A stretch of DNA of 64,000 bases from JAGORL01 sp964372415 (GCA_964372415.1 CAYJQH010000001.1:1-64000); one strand, 5' to 3'. Positions 33,071 to 40,292 are shown, counted from the first letter of the stretch. Notes: generated from the letters alone by a model not told the origin. Numbers and translations: made by a program.

Positions 33071-33493
33071 TTATCCTGTTGTTCCAAATCCACCGCGGTT
33101 AATCGTGTTGTCTAGGTTTTCTATAAAACTTACTCTGGCTACCGGCACGATTAGTCCTTGCATAACGCGTTCGCCTTTTTTCACTGTATAAGGCTCTTGG
33201 CCAAAGTTATGGAGCGCGGCAAAAAGTTGGTCATTTGGTCCGCAGTAATCTTGGTCAACGACGCCGACACTATTGCCTAAACGGATGCCTTTTTTGGCAT
33301 TACTAGAACGAGAAAAAAGAAGCAAGGCGTATCCTGAAGGCACCTCTACCACAAGTCCTGTGGGAACCATTTTTCGTTCTCCAGGAGACAGAGTAATTTC
33401 CTCAGTGACGGCGATATCGAAGGCACAAGCACCGGGAGTTTTGTACTCCGGCAAGGGTGCATCAGGTGATAATCGTCGAATTCGGACATCCAT
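33071..33493 (-). CDS. dut: deoxyuridine triphosphatase (dUTPase)
   Basis: A 140-aa homotrimeric dUTPase that converts dUTP to dUMP and pyrophosphate, preventing uracil incorporation and feeding thymidylate synthesis. Motif 1 ACAFDIAV, motif 2 RSSNAKKG, motif 3 GVVDQDYCG, motif 4 GERVMQGLIVPV and the C-terminal P-loop-like motif 5 RGGFGTTG are all present in order. It lies just upstream of the divergent folA-thyA pair. Confidence 0.96.
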   Translation of the reverse strand: MDVRIRRLSPDAPLPEYKTPGACAFDIAVTEEITLSPGERKMVPTGLVVEVPSGYALLLFSRSSNAKKGIRLGNSVGVVDQDYCGPNDQLFAALHNFGQEPYTVKKGERVMQGLIVPVARVSFIENLDNTINRGGFGTTG

Positions 33494-33688
33494 GGACCTC
33501 AGGGTAGCATAGCTTTTCTCTTTTTTCTTTCAACTTTCCTCCTCCTGTCCACACCTCTGCGTTGACCCTACCTGTGACGAATGGCACAGTCGCTCCATCG
33601 AAAACGGTAACACGTTCTCGAGTGTGGCGAGCGGGTGAGGTAACGGGAACCATGCTTGCCCGCTACTTGCCAGCTCGCTTTTCATTTG

Positions 33689-33730
33689 GAATTTATTTGG
33701 TTGATTTTGGCCTTACCATGAAATAAATTC
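33689..33730. promoter_or_regulatory. 10-bp inverted repeat upstream of folA
   Basis: GAATTTATTT (33689-33698) and AAATAAATTC (33721-33730) are perfect reverse complements separated by 22 nt; the second lies 15 nt before the folA ATG, directly before the GAAAGGTG Shine-Dalgarno sequence. Possible operator. The remaining space back to 33494 contains no gene that I can support. Confidence 0.45.
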
Positions 33731-33744
33731 GAAAGGTGTAAATT

Positions 33745-34245
33745 ATGAAAATTGTTCTCATTGCCGCTATTTCGGCAGACGGAAAAATTGCCCAAACACC
33801 TGGTCAATCGTCTATGAACTGGACGAGTAAAGAAGACACCAAGTTTTTTGTCGAAAAGACTAAAGAACTCGGCACGGTGATCATGGGACGTAAGACCTTT
33901 GCTACGTTTAACAAGCCACTCAAAGGTCGTAGGCTCATTGTTATGACCAAAACTCGCCAAGGGCTTGTAGATATGACCGACGTCGAGTTTACCAACGAAG
34001 AACCACAAGCCCTCGTGGCGCGGCTCGAGCGTGAAGGAGTTAAAACCGTGGCTCTGGCTGGCGGTTCAAGTGTGTACGGACAGTTTTTACAGGCAGGACT
34101 CGTGAATGAACTTTTTCTAACCGTCGAACCAGTACTTTTTGGGAACGGTGTGCCACTTGCAGCCGGTTTTGATCGACTACAACTAAAACTTGTCGACTGG
34201 CGACCGCTAAACGAGCAAGCTATACTTTTGCATTACACCGTATGA
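33745..34245 (+). CDS. folA: dihydrofolate reductase family protein
   Basis: A 166-aa NADPH-dependent reductase. It starts MKIVLIAAISADGKIAQ, with SMNWTSKEDTKFF supplying the active-site acidic residue, VIMGRKTF for the NADPH phosphate loop, and the C-terminal GGSSVYGQFL..LFLTVEPVLFGNG segment shared with the RibD C-terminal domain. Its 3' end overlaps thyA by 4 nt (ATGA), so it most likely regenerates tetrahydrofolate for ThyA. A RibD-type reductase is the alternative, but the context favours DHFR. Confidence 0.9.
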   Translation: MKIVLIAAISADGKIAQTPGQSSMNWTSKEDTKFFVEKTKELGTVIMGRKTFATFNKPLKGRRLIVMTKTRQGLVDMTDVEFTNEEPQALVARLEREGVKTVALAGGSSVYGQFLQAGLVNELFLTVEPVLFGNGVPLAAGFDRLQLKLVDWRPLNEQAILLHYTV

Positions 34246-35159
34246 AACCATATACCGAACGCACGCCTGATCATCAATATCAGGATTTACTTCGCCGAAT
34301 CATAACTGAAGGTCGCGAAGTTGTGCCCATCCACAGCATGCTCCCGGGTAATAAGCAAGGAGAAAAAGCTAAGGGATTGGTTGGTGTGCAACTGCGTTAC
34401 AACTTTCAAAATGGCTTTCCGGTCATTGGTGATCGTAATTTGTTTGAACCGATTAATCTTTTCCGTTCAGCCCTCTCAGAACACATCGCCTTTCTTCATG
34501 GTGCACGCACCTACGAAGATCTCAAGAAATTTGGCTGTGGTTTTTGGAAGCCTTGGGTAACAAAAGAAAAATGCGCCAACTTTGGCCTTGAAGAGGGTGA
34601 CCTCGGGCCCGGATCCTATGGCGCTGCCTGGCACGATTTTCCGACTGCCGAAGGGGCTCCGTTCAATCAGATTGAGCATTTTATGAAGCAGATTACCGAG
34701 AAGCCGTATCTGCGCACTCATGTTATTAGCCCATGGATTCCACAATACTGTCTGCAGCACTCAGGTCTCAAGCGTAAAGTCGTGGTTGCCCCGTGTCACG
34801 GTTATATTCACGCCCTGGCCTATCCGGACAAAAAAGAGCTCGTCATTCATCACTTTCAACGAAGTGGCGATTTTCCGGTTGGCGTGCCTTTTAACATTAT
34901 TCAGTACGCCGCTTTCGGAATGATGGTGGCCAAGCTCATGGGCTACACCATGACTGAGCTCGTCCACACGTTCTCTGACGCTCATATTTACGAAGGACAA
35001 TACTCTTTTGTTGAAGAGCTTTTGAAGCGTGAGCCAAAAAGATTGCCAACGGTCACCTTGAAAGGGGAGCAGAAAACCATTTTCGATTTCACCCCAGATG
35101 ACTTCGTGCTCACTGATTATGACGCTCATCCGGCGATGAGGATCCCAACGCCCGTTTAA
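34242..35159 (+). CDS. thyA: thymidylate synthase ThyA
   Basis: A 305-aa enzyme methylating dUMP to dTMP with methylene-tetrahydrofolate. Catalytic Cys185 lies in VVVAPCHGYIH, and the dUMP-phosphate site HHFQRSGDFPVGVPFNIIQYA (from 203) fits the family, as does LYR-like HIYEGQY near 250. The N-terminal region has a relaxed match (GNLFEPINLFRSALSEHIAFLHG). It is translationally coupled to folA. Confidence 0.95.
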   Translation: MKPYTERTPDHQYQDLLRRIITEGREVVPIHSMLPGNKQGEKAKGLVGVQLRYNFQNGFPVIGDRNLFEPINLFRSALSEHIAFLHGARTYEDLKKFGCGFWKPWVTKEKCANFGLEEGDLGPGSYGAAWHDFPTAEGAPFNQIEHFMKQITEKPYLRTHVISPWIPQYCLQHSGLKRKVVVAPCHGYIHALAYPDKKELVIHHFQRSGDFPVGVPFNIIQYAAFGMMVAKLMGYTMTELVHTFSDAHIYEGQYSFVEELLKREPKRLPTVTLKGEQKTIFDFTPDDFVLTDYDAHPAMRIPTPV

Positions 35160-35167
35160 CCTCTGTC

Positions 35168-35190
35168 CACCCTGAGCGAATGCGAAGGGT
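35168..35190. repeat. REP-like palindrome copy
   Basis: CACCCTGAGCGAATGCGAAGGGT immediately 3' of thyA matches the family consensus. Beyond it, the stretch AACCAACCTAAC (35211-35222) is shared with the repeat cluster near 4135-4155. Confidence 0.75.
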
Positions 35191-35251
35191 TTGGGCGGAA
35201 CGGCGCTGAACCAACCTAACTCCTCGTATTCACTCGGAGTGGAGATCTATT

Positions 35252-35698
35252 ATGTCGCAAGTATTTGTTGATCAAAGTAACGCCCGACCAGGAACCTACG
35301 GCGAAGTCATTGCTGACATCGCCCAAAAGGGGGTTTGTCCATTTTGTCCGGAGCAAATTCACAATTTCCACAAAAAGCCAATTGAGAAACGTCAGTACTG
35401 GCTCGTGACGGACAACATGTACCCTTACCCGGCAACTAAGCAGCACATGTTGCTCGTCCACATTACGCACATAGAGCACATTTCAGACATTTCAAAAGAG
35501 GCCTGGGCTGAGCTTCACGAGATCATTCGCGAACAAACAAAAAAGCACCACATTGCTGGCGGCTCGTTTGTGCTTCGCTTTGGCGATACGAAGTTTACCG
35601 GCGCTTCGGTGACGCATCTTCATGCGCACATCATCCAATCAAACCCCGATGATCAGCAGTACGATAAGCAAAAGGGTCTCCAAGTTCGCCTCGGTTAA
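35252..35698 (+). CDS. HIT-family nucleotide hydrolase/transferase
   Basis: A 148-aa histidine-triad protein. The catalytic HxHxHxx signature is VTHLHAHIIQS near residue 128. A CPFC motif (about 29-32) and a following His are typical of HIT proteins with a small metal site. Substrates are usually adenosine nucleotidyl compounds; no more specific call is possible. It stands alone between thyA and the GIY-YIG unit. Confidence 0.92.
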   Translation: MSQVFVDQSNARPGTYGEVIADIAQKGVCPFCPEQIHNFHKKPIEKRQYWLVTDNMYPYPATKQHMLLVHITHIEHISDISKEAWAELHEIIREQTKKHHIAGGSFVLRFGDTKFTGASVTHLHAHIIQSNPDDQQYDKQKGLQVRLG

Positions 35699-35728
35699 GG
35701 ATTTCTGGACCGTGTGAGTAAAAGTATT

Positions 35729-36109
35729 TAGACCCTGAACGAATGTGAAGGGTCTATCGAGCCGGTAAATGGAATATGCACTGCGGCGTGTACATCATGA
35801 CAAATGATTCTCATCAATCACTGTACATCGGTATGAGCACTGATCTGCCGGCACGCATTCTTCAACATCGCGAAGGAGAGATTCCCGGCTACACTCAGAA
35901 ATATCGGTGCCACAAACTTGTTTATTACGAGGCCTGTGAGGATGCTGACGAGGCGTATCTTAAAGAGAAGCAAATGAAAGGTTGGACTCGGGTGAAGAAA
36001 GTGGGTCTGATTAATTATACGAATCCAACCTGGAAAGATTTGTTCGAAAATCTCATTAAAGATTGTTCCTGACACCACTTGATAGATCCTTCACATTCGT
36101 TCAGGATCT
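35729..36109. mobile_element. candidate mobile unit: GIY-YIG nuclease gene between inverted REP-like repeats
   Basis: The left repeat TAGACCCTGAACGAATGTGAAGGGTCTATCGAG (35729-35761) is nearly identical to the reverse complement of the right repeat (36076-36109; differences are C/T and A/G transitions in the stem and near the inner end). The nuclease ORF fills the space between them. The right repeat supplies the last codons and stop of the neighbouring deaminase gene, as expected from an insertion at its 3' end. Confidence 0.65.
35776..36072 (+). CDS. small GIY-YIG endonuclease domain protein
   Basis: A 98-aa single-domain nuclease of the UvrC-N/UPF0213 group. GVY (residues 4-6) and YIG (17-19) form the name motif. 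Arg27, His31 and Glu64 (in YLKEKQMKGW) fit the catalytic Arg, the following conserved His and the metal-binding Glu. The C-terminus KVGLINYTNPTWKDLFENL is typical of the small stand-alone subfamily. It has no DNA-binding domain of its own. ATG at 35776 follows the left repeat by 14 nt, and the stop precedes the right repeat by 4 nt, so gene and repeats appear to form one unit. Confidence 0.9.
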   Translation: MHCGVYIMTNDSHQSLYIGMSTDLPARILQHREGEIPGYTQKYRCHKLVYYEACEDADEAYLKEKQMKGWTRVKKVGLINYTNPTWKDLFENLIKDCS

Positions 36110-36918
36110 TGAACGAGTACGATCTCCACTCCGTATTTCTTAAGAAGGTCCTCGGAATCGAGGAGCGAGTATCCTTTTTGGTAATACAGTTTTTTTATAC
36201 CTGCTTCGCAAATCAATTTTGCACACGGGACGCACGGGAATGTCGTGCAGTATAGGGTCGCCCCATCGACAGCGAGTCCTTGCTTGGCGCAACGGGCGAT
36301 GGCGTCGGCCTCGGCATGTACGGCTGTCGAGAGATCATAACGCTGACCAGCGTCAAAGTTGCTCCGAGGATCTCCGTTTTGGGCCAAATGAAAATCAGTC
36401 GGCAGGTGTCGGTTATGGACGCTCATAAGTATCTGCCCGTCTTTGAGGATGATGGCGCCGTTTTGGCGCCACCAATCTGAACTTTGCCGGGCCTCGGAGG
36501 CAACGTTGCGCATCATTTCTTGGTCGAATTGTTCTTTGGAGATGATCCGATGAGGGGGGATTTTGTGTTCAGCAACGGTAATTATTTTGTCCCAACGCAA
36601 AAAGATAGATTCGAACATTATCTCAGAGTCGACAAAGTTCTTTGCCGCGAGGTCTCGCGATACATCTTCGTCGGGCATGACAATCGAAGAGCTTCTAAAC
36701 TCGTCGAGCTTTGTTTTTGTGAGCACGCTGACTTGTTTAGCAATACCAAGTGCCTCGATAGCTCGACACATGAGTTCGGGTTTGATGATGCGGAGATCAC
36801 GAGTAAGGGAAGTGTAGAGAGCGATGATATCCGAACCTAAGAGACGAATATCGTCAGGATATTTTTTAAATAACTCAACATAACCCTGATGCAAAACGGG
36901 CACGAAAGCGATGAGCAC
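36091..36918 (-). CDS. dCMP deaminase fused to an N-terminal nucleotidyltransferase-like domain
   Basis: 275 aa from GTG 36918, which lies 1 nt after the upstream stop with GAAGGG as Shine-Dalgarno; an ATG at 36963 would overlap the upstream gene by 44 nt. Residues 1-115 resemble a Rossmann-like nucleotidyltransferase with a degenerate HxGH motif (VPVLHQGY). Residues 145-275 are a zinc cytidine/dCMP deaminase: H201-A-E203 and PC229-VP-C232. The likely reaction is dCMP to dUMP, feeding ThyA. The last residues (DPERM) are encoded by the REP-like repeat, so the original C-terminus may have been replaced. Confidence 0.85.
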   Translation of the reverse strand: MLIAFVPVLHQGYVELFKKYPDDIRLLGSDIIALYTSLTRDLRIIKPELMCRAIEALGIAKQVSVLTKTKLDEFRSSSIVMPDEDVSRDLAAKNFVDSEIMFESIFLRWDKIITVAEHKIPPHRIISKEQFDQEMMRNVASEARQSSDWWRQNGAIILKDGQILMSVHNRHLPTDFHLAQNGDPRSNFDAGQRYDLSTAVHAEADAIARCAKQGLAVDGATLYCTTFPCVPCAKLICEAGIKKLYYQKGYSLLDSEDLLKKYGVEIVLVQDPERM

Positions 36919-36919
36919 G

Positions 36920-37507
36920 CTACCCTTCGCGGATTTGGTTAAGAAATTTTGTGATGAGCTCATTTACTTCTTTGGCTAAAGTTTCTGCTCCTTCAATGGT
37001 CAAATTTCGCACTCGCGCCGTCGTCGAAGTTGTTGCCTGTGGTGGCAAAACGACAATTTGACCACAGTACTGTTTATATTCTTGCACATCATCTGGACTG
37101 ATTTCTTTAGTCGATGAGGAGAAGACCATGACGTCTGGTCGAATGGTCATTATGAGGTCGCCAATGCCATGATGCACTTCCTTGAGTGTAATCAGATCAA
37201 CATGTCTAAGATGTGAAAGCATTTTGATGCGTTCTGTTTGTGGTACTACCGGTCGCTTAGGGCCTTTTCGTTGGCGCGTCAGTTCATCAGAATCGACGCC
37301 TACAATAAGCGCATCACCATAAGATTTAGCTTTTTCGAGATAGATGGCGTGGCCTTCGTGTATAAGATCATAAACACCCTGAGTGAGAACAATTTTCATA
37401 CCCAGAGTACGAAGGCTGTCGACCACGGTCTTTAGTCTAGCCAAGTCGGGAATATAACGTTTTTCGACGCTCGCTCCTGGACCGAATGGATCATGATGCG
37501 AAGACAT
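36920..37507 (-). CDS. cytidylyltransferase-family protein (RfaE2/TagD-like)
   Basis: A 195-aa nucleotidyltransferase with HxGH motif HEGH (in GVYDLIHEGHAIYLEKAKS), the RQRKGPKRPVVPQTERIKML segment and a late STTARVRN motif, a pattern shared with the ADP-heptose synthase cytidylyl/adenylyl domain and glycerol-3-phosphate cytidylyltransferase. The substrate is unknown. It directly precedes the deaminase fusion, whose own N-terminal domain looks like a diverged relative, so the two may act together. Confidence 0.85.
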   Translation of the reverse strand: MSSHHDPFGPGASVEKRYIPDLARLKTVVDSLRTLGMKIVLTQGVYDLIHEGHAIYLEKAKSYGDALIVGVDSDELTRQRKGPKRPVVPQTERIKMLSHLRHVDLITLKEVHHGIGDLIMTIRPDVMVFSSSTKEISPDDVQEYKQYCGQIVVLPPQATTSTTARVRNLTIEGAETLAKEVNELITKFLNQIREG

Positions 37508-37573
37508 AGACGACGGTTATTTGCCAGAACGTTAGCAAGTGCCACGGCTTCGCATAAGTGCCTCTGTGGACAG

Positions 37574-37607
37574 AAAACAACCCCGACGTTATGTCAGGGT
37601 TGTTTTT
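37574..37607. terminator. bidirectional intrinsic terminator after rplA
   Basis: AAAACAACCC..GTCAGGGTTGTTTT stem with T-runs on both strands, located between the rplA stop and the start of the cytidylyltransferase gene. Confidence 0.85.
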
Positions 37608-37616
37608 ACCTATATC

Positions 37617-38306
37617 TTACATTCCGGTGCCGACGTCGAGACGAATTGCTGGACCCATGGTTGAGGTCAGGACCACAGTTTTCATGTAAATGCCTTTTGA
37701 AGTCGAAGGCTTGGCCTTACGAATAGCTTCAACTGCGGCGCCCGTATTGTCTTCGAGCTTCTTGGCGTCAAAGGAAGCTTTACCGACAATCATGTGAATA
37801 TTACTTGTGTTGTCGTTCTTGAACGAGAGCTTACCTGCTTTTTGTTCCTGAATCATTTTGCTAATGTTGGGCCCAACGGTGTCGGTCTTGGGGTTTGGCA
37901 TGAGGCCTCGAGGACCAAGAATTTTGGCCGCCTTGGCAAGTTTAGGCATCATGGCCGGAACCGCGACAGCAACGTCAAAGTCGATCTTGCCGGTTTTAAC
38001 CAAAGTTTCTAGATATTCCTCATTGGCAATTATGTCGGCACCAGCAGCTTTAGCGGCAGCTTCGTTATTTGAATCAACGAAGGCAGCTACTTTCTTGGTT
38101 TTGCCGCTCCCATGGGGAAGGGAAATGGTGCCACGGATTTGCTGGTCACCTTGTTTAGGGTCAATGCCTAGGTTGAAATGCAATTCAACAGTTTCATCGA
38201 ACTTGGCATTGGCGCCTTGTTTGATTAGGGCGACGGCCTCCCCGATTGAATACTTTTTGCTTCGGTCAATAGTTTCCTTAACTGCCGTGAATCGTTTGCT
38301 GTGCAT
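37617..38306 (-). CDS. rplA: 50S ribosomal protein L1
   Basis: A 229-aa uL1. It starts MHSKRFTAVKETIDRSKKYSIGEAVALIK, has the conserved GTISLPHGSGK region and the second-domain motif AAKILGPRGLMPNPKTDTV. Complete length. It binds the 23S rRNA stalk and usually controls its own operon. Unlike the common rplK-rplA order, a membrane-protein gene and a CTAG array separate it from rplK, and rplJ/rplL do not follow. Confidence 0.98.
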   Translation of the reverse strand: MHSKRFTAVKETIDRSKKYSIGEAVALIKQGANAKFDETVELHFNLGIDPKQGDQQIRGTISLPHGSGKTKKVAAFVDSNNEAAAKAAGADIIANEEYLETLVKTGKIDFDVAVAVPAMMPKLAKAAKILGPRGLMPNPKTDTVGPNISKMIQEQKAGKLSFKNDNTSNIHMIVGKASFDAKKLEDNTGAAVEAIRKAKPSTSKGIYMKTVVLTSTMGPAIRLDVGTGM

Positions 38307-38346
38307 ATTTTTTGTGGTTCAGGCGTCCGATTGGACTCCCACGCTG

Positions 38347-38442
38347 ATTAGCTACTAGGGATTAGCCACTAGCCACTAGCCGTTTAGTATCATACTAGTT
38401 TCTTGTAGATAGTGGCTGGCTAGTAGCCAGTTAGCTAGTTTT
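38347..38442. repeat. CTAG-rich hairpin array D
   Basis: Six CTAG in about 95 bp. The left half has ACTAGCC words and the right half GGCTAGTAGCC/GTTAGCTAG words. It lies 3' of the 136-aa membrane gene and before rplA. Confidence 0.8.
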
Positions 38443-38464
38443 TAGTCTCTTTTATTAATGTTAA

Positions 38465-38875
38465 TTATGCTTTTTTCATATCCTTCCAATCTTTGTAAAC
38501 CACCCGGAAATGGAAGGCAAAGAGCGGCAGACCGACTACAATGAGCGCTAGGCTACGGATAGCGGTATCCGCCTTTTGTCGTTTGTAGTTTTCAAGTGAT
38601 GCTCTATTGCGGGCTTCGCATGCAGCTTGCCGTTCTTCTGGCGTTAAGCCATCACCCCCTTCGGCAATAGGCACGGGCTTGTCTCCTCCGTGCAGGCCAC
38701 TCAAGGCGTAACCGTCGCAAGACTCAAGGTAAGTGGGTATGTCAGCTGCTTTGAACACGTACTGCTTAAAGCCGATGGTTAATAGATCGACTAAACCGTA
38801 CATGAGAATGAAGATCGAAACCGCGGACACGACCGTAAAGTACAGTCGCAGAACGAGGGAACCCCCTTTTGTCAT
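38465..38875 (-). CDS. two-helix membrane protein between rplK and rplA
   Basis: 136 aa. Transmembrane helices lie at about 8-32 and 103-124, with an exterior loop containing two cysteines (C53 in LESCDGYA and C85 in RQAACEARN) that could form a disulfide. It resembles DUF5671-like CPR membrane proteins in layout, but I cannot confirm the family. It sits within a ribosomal-protein operon on the same strand, 29 nt after rplK. Confidence 0.65.
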   Translation of the reverse strand: MTKGGSLVLRLYFTVVSAVSIFILMYGLVDLLTIGFKQYVFKAADIPTYLESCDGYALSGLHGGDKPVPIAEGGDGLTPEERQAACEARNRASLENYKRQKADTAIRSLALIVVGLPLFAFHFRVVYKDWKDMKKA

Positions 38876-38904
38876 AAGATATTGTTAATTTCGTCTATTC
38901 TACC

Positions 38905-39330
38905 TTATGTTTCAACGTCCACTCCCATCTGCCGAGCGGTGCCAGCGATAATTTTCATGGCCTGTTCAACATTTTTGGTGTTGAGGTCGGGAAGCTTCTT
39001 TTCGGCAATTTCCCGGAGCTGAGCTTTGGAGAGTTTACCAACCTTGTCGGTTAGTGGTTTGCCAGAACCTTTCTCAAGCTTTAAGGCCTTCTTAATGAGG
39101 TCAGAAGCCGGAGCGGTTTTGAGGATGAAAGTAAACGAACGGTCTTCAAAAATGGTAATGACGGCTGGCACGGTTTCACCGCGGCGGTCCTGAGTTTGGG
39201 CGTTGAACGCCTGAACGAACTGCTGGATGTTGATACCTTGCTGACCGAGGACCGGACCAAGTGGCGGCGCTGGCGTAGCCGCACCACCAGTCGCTTGCAC
39301 CTTGATGACGGCTTTTATTTTTTTTGCCAT
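38905..39330 (-). CDS. rplK: 50S ribosomal protein L11
   Basis: A 141-aa uL11 at the GTPase-associated centre. MAKKIKAVIKVQATGGAATPAPPLGPVLGQQGINIQQFV is the signature N-terminus, and the RNA-binding C-terminal domain ends IAGTARQMGVDVE. It has its own promoter at 39432-39460. Confidence 0.98.
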   Translation of the reverse strand: MAKKIKAVIKVQATGGAATPAPPLGPVLGQQGINIQQFVQAFNAQTQDRRGETVPAVITIFEDRSFTFILKTAPASDLIKKALKLEKGSGKPLTDKVGKLSKAQLREIAEKKLPDLNTKNVEQAMKIIAGTARQMGVDVET

Positions 39331-39360
39331 ACGACAGAGTGTTTATAGTGGATTCTCGAA

Positions 39361-39397
39361 GATCCTGAGCGAGGTGCAAAGCACTGAGTCGAAGGAC
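39361..39397. repeat. REP-like palindrome in the rplK leader
   Basis: GATCCTGAGCGAGGTGCAAAGCACTGAGTCGAAGGACC is a diverged family member with an inner GTGC/GCAC hairpin. It would be transcribed as part of the rplK 5' UTR. Confidence 0.6.
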
Positions 39398-39431
39398 CTC
39401 ACAAGCGACCACGTCGTTAATTAGTGGCGAA

Positions 39432-39460
39432 ATAATGCCGAATTTCAACAAAGATGTCAA
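39432..39460 (-). promoter_or_regulatory. promoter of rplK
   Basis: On the minus strand, TTGACA (39455-39460) and CATTAT (39432-39437) are spaced exactly 17 nt apart. Transcription would start near 39425, giving a leader of about 95 nt that contains the REP-like hairpin. Confidence 0.7.
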
Positions 39461-39463
39461 ATA

Positions 39464-39529
39464 CAAAGACTCTAGACCCTAGACTCTAGCAGTCAGACTG
39501 CTTGTCGAATCTTGAGTCTAGAGTCTTTG
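39464..39529. terminator. nested hairpin 3' of nusG
   Basis: CAAAGACTCTAGA (39464-39476) and TCTAGAGTCTTTG (39517-39529) are a perfect 13-bp inverted repeat with further inner pairing (GCAGTC/GACTGC). It is built from repeated GACTCTAG words, like the CTAG arrays. It begins 5 nt after the nusG stop and likely ends the secE-nusG transcript. Confidence 0.7.
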
Positions 39530-39533
39530 GTCT

Positions 39534-40079
39534 TTAAACCTTTTTCATCTGCAAGAAATCTAGTTCAAGCGGGGTTTCGCGGCCGAACATGGAGACCAAA
39601 ACTTTGACCTTGCCACGCGCTTCATCTATTTCGTCCACTTTGCCTTGCTGGCCCTTGAACGGACCATCGGTAATTTCTACCGTATCGTTCTTACTAACAT
39701 CAATTTTGAATTCCGGTTCAGAAACGCCTACACGTTTCATGAGACTTTCTACCTCTTCGTTAGGAATTGGTGTTGGTATATTCCCGGTACCAATGAAACC
39801 AGTCACGTTCGGAGTATTACGAACTACATACCACGAATCGTCGGTTACTATCATTTCGACAAGTACATAGCCGGGGAAAATCTTTTCTTCAACTACTCGA
39901 CGTTGACCATTTTTAATTTTTATTTTTTTCTCTTTTGGAACGAGAACGGTAAAGATTTTCTCTTCCATGTCCATGGTTTCAATACGTTGGAGCAAACTGT
40001 CACGCACGCTTTCCTCGTAGCCCGAGTAGGTGTGGATGGCGTACCAACGTCGGCCATAATTAGCTGTTTGTTTTGCCAT
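39534..40079 (-). CDS. nusG: transcription termination/antitermination protein NusG
   Basis: A 181-aa protein. The NGN domain is at about 8-115 (RWYAIHTYSGYEESVRDSLLQRIE; VFPGYVLVEM-type segment) and the KOW domain at 128-181 (VEITDGPFKGQQGKVDEIDEARGKVKVLVSMFGRETPLELDF). It binds RNA polymerase and couples transcription to translation. It starts 3 nt after secE, as in most bacteria. Confidence 0.98.
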   Translation of the reverse strand: MAKQTANYGRRWYAIHTYSGYEESVRDSLLQRIETMDMEEKIFTVLVPKEKKIKIKNGQRRVVEEKIFPGYVLVEMIVTDDSWYVVRNTPNVTGFIGTGNIPTPIPNEEVESLMKRVGVSEPEFKIDVSKNDTVEITDGPFKGQQGKVDEIDEARGKVKVLVSMFGRETPLELDFLQMKKV

Positions 40080-40082
40080 ACA

Positions 40083-40292
40083 TTAATCAGTTAAAGCCAC
40101 GAGGGCATTCAGGCCAAGATTCAAAAGATAATCAAGTACACCAAAGTAAAGAGCTACAAGTGCACAGATTGCTATGACTAGACCAGAATACATGAGTACA
40201 GTTTGTCTATTCGGCCAAGTGACTTTTCGGAGCTCTTCACGAGCCTCAACGAAGTAACGAATAAGGGGGTTTTTTAACAACGCTTCCTTCAT
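40083..40292 (-). CDS. secE: preprotein translocase subunit SecE
   Basis: A 69-aa short-form SecE with an amphipathic helix (IRYFVEAREELRKVTWPNRQTV), the hallmark KVTWP motif, and a single transmembrane helix (about 33-57). Its position directly before nusG supports the call. Confidence 0.95.
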   Translation of the reverse strand: MKEALLKNPLIRYFVEAREELRKVTWPNRQTVLMYSGLVIAICALVALYFGVLDYLLNLGLNALVALTD

